9,635 nucleotides of DNA from an uncultured Coprococcus sp. GTDB lineage: Bacteria > Bacillota > Clostridia > Lachnospirales > Lachnospiraceae. The stretch spans positions 1 through 9,635 of the forward strand of contig URJU01000077.1 in the NCBI GenBank assembly GCA_900548315.1, given 5' to 3'. The position numbers and the translations under genes are program-made. Of the stretch, positions 1 through 6,459 are shown one piece after another. The notes beneath the pieces are model-generated. The model worked only from the letters and a program-made list of their open reading frames with translations, was not told where the DNA came from and ran no database searches. Each line of letters begins with the position of its first letter. Position 1 is the stretch's first letter.

Positions 1-1
1 C

Positions 2-535
2 CTTAAGGAAGTTAAGGAAGTTAAGAGAGCACGTCTTGATGCTTATGCTGCTGCTAGACCATCAGCTGAGTACCATGTAAAGAAGGATGCAAATGACCAC
101 GGTGTATGGTCAATCAAGTGTGACCTTGCTCTTCCATGTGCTACACAGAACGAGCTTAACCTTGACGACGCTAAGATGCTTGTTGCAAACGGCGTTATCT
201 CAGTAACAGAGGGCGCTAACATGCCTACAACTCTTGAGGCTACTAAGTACCTTCAGGAGAATGGTGTTCTCTTCGTTGGTGGTAAGGCTGCAAATGCAGG
301 TGGTGTTGCTACATCAGCTCTTGAGATGAGCCAGAACAGCGAGAGACTTTCATGGACATTCGAGGAAGTTGACGGCAAGCTTAAGGGAATCATGGAGACA
401 ATCTACGCTAACATCTCAGATGCAGCAAAGAGATACGACATGACAGTTGGCGGAAACGCAGACTATGTTGCAGGTGCTAACATCGCCGGCTTCGAGAAGG
501 TTGTTGACGCTATGCTTGCTCAGGGCGTTTGCTAA
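2..535 (+). CDS. gdhA: NADP-specific glutamate dehydrogenase, C-terminal part (5' end outside window)
   Basis: Catalyses the reversible reductive amination of 2-oxoglutarate with ammonia to glutamate in the cytoplasm, a main ammonium assimilation step in gut clostridia. The open frame enters from the window edge at base 2 and gives 177 residues to a TAA stop; the N-terminal substrate domain is missing because the window starts inside the gene. Visible hallmarks of the Rossmann-type dinucleotide domain of hexameric bacterial GdhA are the segment DLALPCATQNELN (about residues 41-53 of the fragment), EGANMPTT (70-77) and GGKAANAGGVATSALEMSQN. The C-terminal helix carries NADYVAGANIAGFEKV. An internal ATG at 176 is not the start, because homology continues upstream to the window edge. 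Codon use is strongly biased (CTT, GCT, AAG, ACA), as expected for a highly expressed enzyme. It is transcribed alone at its 3' end and is followed by its own terminator. Confidence 0.96.
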   Translation, partial: LKEVKEVKRARLDAYAAARPSAEYHVKKDANDHGVWSIKCDLALPCATQNELNLDDAKMLVANGVISVTEGANMPTTLEATKYLQENGVLFVGGKAANAGGVATSALEMSQNSERLSWTFEEVDGKLKGIMETIYANISDAAKRYDMTVGGNADYVAGANIAGFEKVVDAMLAQGVC

Positions 536-604
536 TCCTAGGTAATAGGCGAGAGCCATATCTTCAAATCAACTAGACATAAGATTATAATATAAGACTA
601 TAGA

Positions 605-641
605 CGTCCATCTGTGGAGTGATCCGCAGATGGGCGTTTTT
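605..641 (+). terminator. Intrinsic terminator of gdhA
   Basis: A 14-bp stem pairs 605-618 with 623-636 around the tetraloop GTGA. Two of the pairs are G-T wobbles. Five T residues follow at 637-641. It lies 70 bases after the gdhA stop and no gene lies between. The rest of the 536-778 gap shows no ORF or RNA gene I can support, and no convincing sigma-70 promoter. The best -10-like string is TATTAT at 741-746, which has no good -35 partner. Confidence 0.9.
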
Positions 642-787
642 GTGTGTATACGACACGCCTCGGGATAGTTATGTAGACTCCATCTTCATAATTATCTTTA
701 GGCGAATTTCTTTTTTAAAGTTCATTTAAGTTTGGCAGGTTATTATAGCATCATCAAGAGGAGATAAGACAAGAAAGGATGATGTTT

Positions 788-1474
788 ATGGCAGATAATA
801 CATTTAAAAGATATGAACTTAAATACATGATGACTCGATACCAGTACGAACAGATAATGAGCGGAATGATAAGGTACATGCAGCCGGACCGGTTCGCACA
901 CAGCCAGATCATTAACATATATTTCGATACCCCTTCCCACAGACTCATCAGGGACTCCATAGAAAAGCCGGTTTACAAAGAGAAGCTCAGGCTTAGAAGC
1001 TATGGAGTACCAGATGACGATTCAGAGGTTTTTATTGAGCTCAAGAAGAAATACAAATCTGTTGTGTACAAAAGAAGGCTGGAGGTGCCTGAACAGGAGG
1101 CCATGGATTATCTGGTGGGCGGTCAGCCACTGCACGAGGATTGTCAGATCGGCAGAGAGATCGATTATTTCATGCAGGTATACAAGGATCTTGAGCCGGC
1201 TGTGGTTCTCTCATATGAGCGTGATTCTTACAAAGGCATAGACGATCCGGAACTAAGGATTACATTTGACTACAATATACTTTGGCAGAACGAGGATCTT
1301 ACACTGCAGAAAGAGCCATATGGGCACAAGGTCATACCTGAATATAAGGTGTTGATGGAGATTAAGATGGCAGGCGGATTTCCGCTTTGGTTGTCACATC
1401 TGCTCACAAAATACAATGTATACAGAACATCATTTTCAAAGTATGGAGAGGCATATAAACAAATGGTTGGTTGA
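788..1474 (+). CDS. VTC-domain (polyphosphate polymerase-like) protein
   Basis: A soluble protein of about 228 residues, of the VTC domain family (triphosphate tunnel metalloenzyme fold). In yeast Vtc4 this domain makes polyphosphate from ATP; the substrate of bacterial copies is largely untested, so activity here is inferred. Tunnel-type charged motifs are visible in order: RYELKY near the N terminus, KEKLRLRSYG (about 65-73), FIELKKK followed by VYKRRLEVP (about 82-101), SYERDSY (143-149), LRITFD (156-161), VLMEIK (188-193) and the closing SFSKYGE. No signal peptide or membrane helix is seen. ATGs at 779, 782 and 788 are in frame. I chose 788 because AAAGGA at 774-779 sits 8 bases before it, while the GAGGAG at 758-763 is too far from 779. 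It is the first gene of a three-gene co-directional set with a DUF4956 membrane protein 63 bases downstream, a pairing known from many Firmicutes, often together with CotH. Confidence 0.88.
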   Translation: MADNTFKRYELKYMMTRYQYEQIMSGMIRYMQPDRFAHSQIINIYFDTPSHRLIRDSIEKPVYKEKLRLRSYGVPDDDSEVFIELKKKYKSVVYKRRLEVPEQEAMDYLVGGQPLHEDCQIGREIDYFMQVYKDLEPAVVLSYERDSYKGIDDPELRITFDYNILWQNEDLTLQKEPYGHKVIPEYKVLMEIKMAGGFPLWLSHLLTKYNVYRTSFSKYGEAYKQMVG

Positions 1475-1496
1475 CATAAGTCGAGAACGAGTTATG
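1475..1496 (+). other. Intercistronic hairpin after the VTC gene
   Basis: Directly after the stop codon, 1475-1483 pairs with 1488-1496 (CATAAGTCG with CGAGTTATG, one G-G mismatch) around the loop AGAA. No T run follows, so it does not look like a terminator. It could mark an mRNA processing or stability element between the VTC and DUF4956 cistrons, but this is inference from a short stem. Confidence 0.35.
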
Positions 1497-1537
1497 TAAA
1501 TTATAAAGTGACAAACATAAGCAGGAGGAGATAGAAG

Positions 1538-2218
1538 ATGACAGGATTATTTGACAGTATATTTGGAACGGCGACAACGATAACGGTGCAGGAGTTTCTG
1601 ATCTGCATAACGGTATCTCTTGTGATAGGTGTATTCCTTGCAGGGGTGTACGCGTTTAGGAGTAAATATACACAGAGCTTTTTGGTGACACTGGCACTCA
1701 TACCAGCGGTCGTGTGCGTGGTGATCATGATGGTAAATGGAAACGTTGGTGCGGGTGTTGCGGTGGCAGGAGCATTCAGCCTTGTAAGGTTTAGATCGGT
1801 GCCCGGATCGGCAAAGGAGATATGTGCGATATTCCTTGCGATGGGAGCAGGCCTTGTGACCGGAATGGGATTTATCGGATACGCGGTATTATTTGCGATA
1901 ATACTTGGCGGAGCAATGTTCGCTTGCAGTCTTACGGGATTTGGCGGCGGAAGGGATGAAGAGAGAGCCCTGAAGATCACTGTGCCTGAAAATCTCGACT
2001 ATACAGAGGCATTTGACGAGGTACTTGCCGACTGTACAGACAGTTACAGACTGACAAATGTGAAGACGACCAACATGGGAAGTCTGTTCAAGCTTACATA
2101 TGTGGTGAAACTTAAGAAAGATACAAATCAGAAGGATATGATAGACAGTCTCAGGGTGAGAAATGGCAACTTAGAGATCATGCTGACACAGGTGGATTCG
2201 GGGGATATGACATTGTAG
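1538..2218 (+). CDS. DUF4956 family membrane protein
   Basis: A 226-residue membrane protein with hydrophobic segments at roughly 18-39, 48-68, 95-112 and 113-133, then a soluble C-terminal half from about 140 onward (KITVPENLDYTEAFDEVL...). The conserved DUF4956 core is visible between helices as GAFSLVRFRSVPGSAKEICAIF (split at about residue 86), followed by a glycine-rich helix pair. The biochemical function is not known. The family is repeatedly found beside VTC-domain proteins, which suggests the membrane subunit of a VTC-like complex. The soluble C-terminal part ends in a small ferredoxin-like-looking region with alternating beta strands; this is only a visual impression. The start is well supported by GGAGGAG at 1524-1530, 7 bases ahead of the ATG. 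The gene's last codons (Asp-Met-Thr-Leu-stop) form the first unit of a 35-bp tandem repeat. Confidence 0.9.
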   Translation: MTGLFDSIFGTATTITVQEFLICITVSLVIGVFLAGVYAFRSKYTQSFLVTLALIPAVVCVVIMMVNGNVGAGVAVAGAFSLVRFRSVPGSAKEICAIFLAMGAGLVTGMGFIGYAVLFAIILGGAMFACSLTGFGGGRDEERALKITVPENLDYTEAFDEVLADCTDSYRLTNVKTTNMGSLFKLTYVVKLKKDTNQKDMIDSLRVRNGNLEIMLTQVDSGDMTL

Positions 2219-2308
2219 AAGACAGTATGTGTTCGTGGGATATAACACTGTAGAAGATGGTATGTGTACGTAGGATATAACATTATAGACGATGACAGAT
2301 GTATGAGA
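2204..2308 (+). repeat. 35-bp degenerate tandem repeat, three units
   Basis: Three consecutive 35-base units start at 2204, 2239 and 2274. Each opens with GATATRACAYTRTAG, a copy of the last codons and stop of the DUF4956 gene. Units 1 and 2 agree through most of their length (GAAGA..GTATGTGT.CGT.G). Unit 3 has diverged in its second half. The first unit lies inside the coding sequence, so the array looks like repeated duplication of the gene's 3' end into the gap before the lipoprotein gene. Further on, CAGACCGG occurs twice (2328-2335 and 2341-2348), 13 bases apart. I see no promoter with both boxes in this gap. Confidence 0.8.
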
Positions 2309-2378
2309 TGCTGTTGATGATATAAAGCAGACCGGAAATTCAGACCGGTTGGCAAATACTTAGTAAGGAGATGATCGC

Positions 2379-4277
2379 ATGAGGAAGAATAAATATATGA
2401 TACATAGAGCGGGAATACGCAAATGCCTGGCTGTGGGGCTGACAGCGGCAATGTGCATGGCAATGCTTGCCGGATGTTCGACCAGTCAGAGCACAGGTTC
2501 AACTTCAGATACTGGGGTGGCAAGTGAAGTGAGCACAGCCACAGATGCGGAGACGGACATTAAAAATGACTGGACAGAAACGGCGGATGCGCAGAACACA
2601 AGTACAAAGACAGAGATGACTGTGGAGGAAATGCAGGCTGCCATAGACGATGCCATGAGCGAGGCAGACATAGACATAACGGATATGTTCACAAAACGTG
2701 ATCTGGCTGGAACCTACGAAGAGAGTGAGGCTGTGAAGATAACGTTGTCTGGAAAGACAGCCACATGTGACAGCTCAAATGTACAGATAGAAGATGGTGT
2801 GGTGACGATCAAGGAGGCAGGTTTATACGTTCTGTCAGGGACGCTCACAGACGGAACCATCGTAGTGGATGCCGGTGATGATGACAAGGTGCAGCTTGTA
2901 TTTGATGGTGTGTCGATTACGACTGTAGACTATGCGGCGATATATGCAAAGAATGCAGATAAGGTATTTGTGACATTGGCAGAAGGGTCAGAGAACAGCC
3001 TTACAGTGTCAGGCGACTACGTTCAAACCGATGACAACAATGTGGACTCAGTTATATTTGCCAAATGTGATATTACACTCAATGGAAACGGAAACCTGAC
3101 TGTCAAGGACACCACCGGGCATGGAATTGTGTCCAAGGATGACCTTGTGGTAACGGGTGGAACCTATATGATAGATAGTCAGGATCACTGCCTGAACGGC
3201 AAAGATAGCGTAAGGATCGCGGATGGGACATTTACCCTCGCTTGCGATGAGGATGGCATACATGCCGGAAACGATGATCAGCAGGATGGCTACATATATA
3301 TAGAAGGCGGAGACATTGATATATCGGTTGGAGATGATGCGATGCACGCTGAAGGACTTTTGATCATAACAGGTGGAGATATAGACATTTACAAGAGCTA
3401 TGAGGGTATCGAGGGCTATAAGATACTGGTGACCGGCGGTGATATAGACGTGGCAGCCAGCGATGACGGTTTCAATGCGGCAAGACCTGATGGCAGCGGA
3501 CAGAGCGATGGCGCACAATCAACCGAGGGTGATAAGAGTCAGAAGAATTCGTCCCAGAGCAAGACAAATGACACAGAAACGAACAGACCAGAACTTCCGG
3601 AAAAAGGAGACCGGTCGGGAGATTCAGGCGCACCTGGTGGATCAGGCATGGGCGGCGCAGGCATGGATGCTGATTACGACGCATATATTATAATAACTGG
3701 CGGAAACATAAATATAAATGCTGATGGCGATGGAATAGATTCAAATGGATACCTTGGAATCGCTGGAGGCAATGTGTATGTACTCGGTCCTTCAAATAAT
3801 GGAAATGGTGCGCTGGATTACGGAATCTATGCTGCTATCACCGGCGGTGAGATGATGGCTGTGGGTGGTTCAGGCATGGCACAGGGATTTGGAGATGAGT
3901 CCACACAATGTTCTGTACTTGTCAATTTTGATGAGTGGATAGATGCCGGAGAAACGATCACCCTCACTGATTCCAATGGGAATAAGCTACTCACTTACAA
4001 GGCTGACAAGAAGTTTAACTCAGTTTTGATAAGTACTTCAGATATGAAACAGGGCGAGACATATACTCTGACTGCTGGAGATCAGACGAGCACATTTGCA
4101 ATGGAGGATGTGACATACAGCGAAGGTTCTGGCGGTATGCAGGGAACAGGCGGAGATCCAGGCAACGGCGGTATGCAGAGACCAGACGGAAACTCAGATG
4201 ATGGACAGAATGGAGGACAGGATACCGGCTCCCAGACAACAGAAACGATTAAAAATACAGAAAGCATAAGTATATAG
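2379..4277 (+). CDS. Secreted lipoprotein with Cthe_2159-like carbohydrate-binding beta-helix domain
   Basis: A 632-residue exported lipoprotein. Residues 1-33 form a lipoprotein signal: basic N-terminus, hydrophobic stretch CLAVGLTAAMCMAML and lipobox LAGC with lipidated Cys33. A Ser/Thr/Asp-rich spacer runs to about residue 105. From about 118 to 370 there are beta-helix rungs with recurring ITGGDIDI and DDGIHA/DDAMHA/DGIDSNG turns rich in Asp and Gly, typical of the Cthe_2159 family (formerly DUF4353). The founding member is a calcium-binding beta-helix protein that binds acidic plant polysaccharide. A hydrophilic insert (about 372-433, rich in Ser, Asn, Gly, Lys) splits the helix, which resumes at about 434-500. 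A small beta domain follows at about 512-580 (NFDEWIDAGETITLTD...). The Gly/Gln/Asp-rich tail from about 582 has no LPXTG sorting signal. The start is supported by AAGGAG at 2365-2370, 8 bases ahead. Ligand and role are unknown; placement after VTC and DUF4956 genes suggests a cell-surface partner. Confidence 0.9.
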   Translation: MRKNKYMIHRAGIRKCLAVGLTAAMCMAMLAGCSTSQSTGSTSDTGVASEVSTATDAETDIKNDWTETADAQNTSTKTEMTVEEMQAAIDDAMSEADIDITDMFTKRDLAGTYEESEAVKITLSGKTATCDSSNVQIEDGVVTIKEAGLYVLSGTLTDGTIVVDAGDDDKVQLVFDGVSITTVDYAAIYAKNADKVFVTLAEGSENSLTVSGDYVQTDDNNVDSVIFAKCDITLNGNGNLTVKDTTGHGIVSKDDLVVTGGTYMIDSQDHCLNGKDSVRIADGTFTLACDEDGIHAGNDDQQDGYIYIEGGDIDISVGDDAMHAEGLLIITGGDIDIYKSYEGIEGYKILVTGGDIDVAASDDGFNAARPDGSGQSDGAQSTEGDKSQKNSSQSKTNDTETNRPELPEKGDRSGDSGAPGGSGMGGAGMDADYDAYIIITGGNININADGDGIDSNGYLGIAGGNVYVLGPSNNGNGALDYGIYAAITGGEMMAVGGSGMAQGFGDESTQCSVLVNFDEWIDAGETITLTDSNGNKLLTYKADKKFNSVLISTSDMKQGETYTLTAGDQTSTFAMEDVTYSEGSGGMQGTGGDPGNGGMQRPDGNSDDGQNGGQDTGSQTTETIKNTESISI

Positions 4278-4311
4278 AATGAAATTCCAGACACTTTATT
4301 ATCCAAAACAG

Positions 4312-4342
4312 TTGATTTATTTGTAAAAATGCTTAATATTAT
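4312..4342 (+). promoter_or_regulatory. Possible promoter ahead of the phosphatase gene
   Basis: TTGATT at 4312-4317 and TATTAT at 4337-4342 are separated by 19 bases, longer than the ideal 17. No terminator is visible between the lipoprotein stop (4277) and the phosphatase start, so read-through from upstream is equally possible. Confidence 0.25.
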
Positions 4343-4381
4343 AAAGATGTGACATTTGATAAAGCTGGAAGGAGTGTACAG

Positions 4382-4912
4382 ATGAAGTTATATGTTGCGA
4401 GACATGGAGAGACAGAATGGAACAGATTGAACAAGGTCTGTGGCAGGACGGACTCACCTCTTACAGATACAGGACTCAGACAGGCACAGCTCCTTGCAGA
4501 CAAGTTGGATGACTGCCCTATTGATGTGATAATAGCATCTCCGCTTTCGAGAGCGCAGAAGACGGCTCAGGCGGTTGCTCAGAGAAAACATTTGCAGGTT
4601 ATCACGGATGACAGGCTCATAGAGCAGGATTACGGTGTGTATGAGGGAGTTCAGAGAGACGATGAGAACTTTCTCAATAATAAGCGAATGTTTGCTTATA
4701 GATACCCGGGTGGAGAATCCATGATGGATATAGCGAGAAGGACGTATGATCTTATCATAGAGACGAATGAGAAATATCCGGACTCGTCTGTTCTGTTTGT
4801 GTGCCACAACGGTATATGCCGTGTGATATGCAGCTATTTTAAGGATATGACCAACGAAGAGTATTTTGGATTTAGTCAGGATAATTGTGGGTACAATATC
4901 TACGAATTATGA
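4382..4912 (+). CDS. Histidine phosphatase superfamily protein (phosphoglycerate mutase-like)
   Basis: A cytoplasmic 176-residue enzyme of the branch 1 histidine phosphatase superfamily, which transfers phosphate through a phosphohistidine. The signature VARHGETEWN (residues 5-14) gives nucleophile His8 with Arg7. GRTDSPLTDTG (21-31) and SPLSRAQKTA (53-62, with Arg57) complete the phosphate pocket. Glu81 in LIEQDYGVYEG is the likely general acid, and His142 in FVCHNG is the second catalytic histidine. The length is that of small phosphatases of the CobC/GpmB type, but the substrate cannot be read from sequence and there are no cobalamin genes nearby. An ATG at 4349 is in frame, but I chose 4382 because GGAAGGAG at 4367-4374 sits 7 bases ahead and the RHG motif then falls at its usual position. 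The next gene starts 21 bases downstream, so the two are probably co-transcribed. Confidence 0.92.
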   Translation: MKLYVARHGETEWNRLNKVCGRTDSPLTDTGLRQAQLLADKLDDCPIDVIIASPLSRAQKTAQAVAQRKHLQVITDDRLIEQDYGVYEGVQRDDENFLNNKRMFAYRYPGGESMMDIARRTYDLIIETNEKYPDSSVLFVCHNGICRVICSYFKDMTNEEYFGFSQDNCGYNIYEL

Positions 4913-4933
4913 TGACAAGGGAGTGTTATTGAT

Positions 4934-5989
4934 ATGATGGAATTGCTTATAGATTCATTTAAGGACGCGTTGCTTGATACAGTCAAGCTCATACCGTTTC
5001 TGTTGATCACATATGTTATCATGGAGTGGCTAGAGAGAAAGACAGCGGGAAAACAGGCAAATATATTAAAGAAGGCAGAAAAGCTTGGTCCGCTGCTGGG
5101 TGGAGTGCTTGGAATAGTGCCGCAGTGTGGATTTTCACTCATGGCGTCCAACCTGTACAGCGGAGGAGTCATAGGTGCCGGTGTGCTTATAGCGGTATTT
5201 ATGTCCACGTCGGATGAGATGCTGCCGATCATGCTGTCAAATGATGCAATAGGGGCTGGAACGATAGCAAAGATTCTTGTGACAAAGGCAGTGATAGCAG
5301 TAATAACAGGATATATAGTCGGATTTGTCCTAGACAGGATGAGAAAACCTGTGGAAGTGAAGAAGATAGAGCCCGTTCATGAACACGGAGATGTGCATGG
5401 ACATGCACACGATAAGAGCTTAGCAGAGAGCAGTCAGCATGCAAAAAACATAGTGTATAAAGATATGCATGGCGGAAATGGCGGTGATGGACATGTTCAT
5501 GATTATGTACATGAGCACAGCCATGATCATGGACACTATGGAGAGAAAAATATTCATGAGGTGTGTGAACAGGAACACTGTGACTGTGAGGGCGGCATAT
5601 TTAGATCTGCGTTGATTCATACAGCAAAGATCGCTGTTTTTATATTTATTTTTACACTGGTGATAAACGTAATAATAGAGGCTGTTGGAGAAGATGCCAT
5701 AGCCGGGGTGTTCAATGATGTGCCGGTTCTCGGGGAGGCAGCAGCAGCTCTGGTTGGACTCATACCGAACTGTGCAGCATCGGTCATAATAACAGAACTA
5801 TATCTTCAGGGAATCCTCAGCGCAGGCGCTATGATGTCTGGCCTTTTGGTGAGCGCAGGTGTTGGACTTGTGGTTCTCTTTAGAATGAACAAGCACAGAC
5901 CTGCAGAGAATATAAGGATAACAGCCGTTTTATATATTGCGGGCCTCATATGGGGACTTCTTATAAATGCGGCAGGGATAACCTTTTAA
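4934..5989 (+). CDS. ArsP_2-family transporter (putative manganese/arsenic efflux protein) with His-rich loop
   Basis: A 351-residue integral membrane protein built as two related hydrophobic halves. The first (about 10-135) contains GGVLGIVPQCGFS (56-68), and the second (about 223-350) contains the matching ALVGLIPNCAAS (272-283). This internal repeat with Pro-x-Cys is characteristic of the ArsP_2 (DUF2899) family, annotated in databases as arsenic efflux or putative manganese transporter; the true substrate is not certain. The halves are joined by a hydrophilic loop (about 138-220) with 16 histidines between 149 and 215, in patterns such as HGHAHD and VHEHSHDHGH, plus Cys211, Cys216 and Cys218. 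Such a loop probably binds transition metal ions. AAGGGAG at 4917-4923 lies 10 bases before ATG 4934; the next ATG at 4937 is a possible alternative. It is downstream partner of the phosphatase gene. No metal riboswitch is visible upstream, because the gap is only 21 bases. Confidence 0.88.
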   Translation: MMELLIDSFKDALLDTVKLIPFLLITYVIMEWLERKTAGKQANILKKAEKLGPLLGGVLGIVPQCGFSLMASNLYSGGVIGAGVLIAVFMSTSDEMLPIMLSNDAIGAGTIAKILVTKAVIAVITGYIVGFVLDRMRKPVEVKKIEPVHEHGDVHGHAHDKSLAESSQHAKNIVYKDMHGGNGGDGHVHDYVHEHSHDHGHYGEKNIHEVCEQEHCDCEGGIFRSALIHTAKIAVFIFIFTLVINVIIEAVGEDAIAGVFNDVPVLGEAAAALVGLIPNCAASVIITELYLQGILSAGAMMSGLLVSAGVGLVVLFRMNKHRPAENIRITAVLYIAGLIWGLLINAAGITF

Positions 5990-6015
5990 ACCGGTTTGCA
6001 TGATAATGCATTATC
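5988..6015. repeat. Two adjacent perfect palindromes after the transporter gene
   Basis: AAACCGGTTT at 5988-5997 overlaps the stop codon. GATAATGCATTATC at 6002-6015 is a perfect 14-bp palindrome. Neither has a loop, so they look more like dimeric protein-binding sites or chance than RNA hairpins. The main terminator is further on. Confidence 0.4.
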
Positions 6016-6020
6016 TGACA

Positions 6021-6050
6021 ATGAATTGTAATAAATTGTACTGAATTGTA
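6021..6050 (+). repeat. 10-bp direct repeat, three copies
   Basis: ATGAATTGTA, ATAAATTGTA and CTGAATTGTA follow one another without gaps just before the terminator. They differ only in the first three bases. The function is unknown, and the period near one DNA turn may be chance. Confidence 0.5.
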
Positions 6051-6051
6051 T

Positions 6052-6088
6052 AGAAAAAGGAGATTACATTTTGTAATCTCCTTTTTCT
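6052..6088. terminator. Bidirectional intrinsic terminator between convergent genes
   Basis: A perfect 17-bp stem pairs 6052-6068 with 6072-6088 around the loop TTT. The stem begins AGAAAAAGGAGATT, so it yields a run of U at the end of the RNA on either strand. It sits between the convergent transporter (plus) and zinc-ribbon (minus) genes and can serve both. Confidence 0.92.
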
Positions 6089-6095
6089 GTGTGTG

Positions 6096-6341
6096 CTATT
6101 TGATTCGTTTTTTGCCACATATCGGACACACATCCTGATCGGTGGGCTGACCGCATCCCCAACATATCCATGTGCAACCGGTTTCTGTGGTTTCCTCTGA
6201 AGGTTTCTGAGTTGGTTTCATCTTGAAATTCTTGGAAACGATCTCAACGTTACCGTTCTCATCAAGAGTGGTCTGAATGCCAGACATACCGGAATCTTCA
6301 GCAGGTTTGTTTTTCTTCTTTTTCCCAAATCCAAATCCCAT
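6096..6341 (-). CDS. Small zinc-ribbon protein, function unknown
   Basis: An 81-residue soluble protein. The N-terminus is Gly/Phe/Lys-rich (MGFGFGKKKKNKP), the middle is hydrophilic, and the C-terminal 25 residues form a likely zinc ribbon. The ligands are Cys60-x2-Cys63 and Cys72-x2-Cys75, each pair ending in CG, with a further Cys56 and flanking tryptophans. The Trp-x-Cys spacing resembles RanBP2-type or double-zinc-ribbon modules, but no family can be named safely. No enzymatic motif is present. The start is supported by AGGGG (complement of 6349-6353), about 7 bases ahead. The stop lies 7 bases from the bidirectional terminator. The SDR gene upstream on the same strand is 118 bases away, and a separate promoter is visible in that gap. 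Confidence 0.75.
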   Translation of the reverse strand: MGFGFGKKKKNKPAEDSGMSGIQTTLDENGNVEIVSKNFKMKPTQKPSEETTETGCTWICWGCGQPTDQDVCPICGKKRIK

Positions 6342-6372
6342 TTCATAACCCCTATCCTATAACTTATGTTTT

Positions 6373-6401
6373 ATTTTAATGCAACATATACAAATAAGCA
6401 A
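6373..6401 (-). promoter_or_regulatory. Probable promoter of the zinc-ribbon gene
   Basis: Read on the minus strand, TTGCTT (6396-6401) is followed after 17 bases by TAAAAT (6373-6378). Transcription would start near 6366, leaving a leader of about 25 bases with the ribosome binding site. The match is fair, not perfect. Confidence 0.45.
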
Positions 6402-6459
6402 TAGAAAATTGGAAGGTTACACAGTGTTCTTGTTGAAAAAAATATGATAACTACAGAGT

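Noticed and set aside
2204..2308. CRISPR array
   Set aside because: The 35-base units are contiguous with no unique spacers, are degenerate, and start inside a coding sequence. No cas genes are present.
3048..3518. Minus-strand ORF of 156 codons inside the lipoprotein gene
   Set aside because: It is an antisense shadow of the repetitive ITGGDIDI coding region, with no ribosome binding site and no family resemblance.
4934..4936. Metal-sensing (yybP-ykoY type) riboswitch controlling the transporter
   Set aside because: Only 21 bases separate it from the phosphatase stop codon, and no such structure is visible further upstream.
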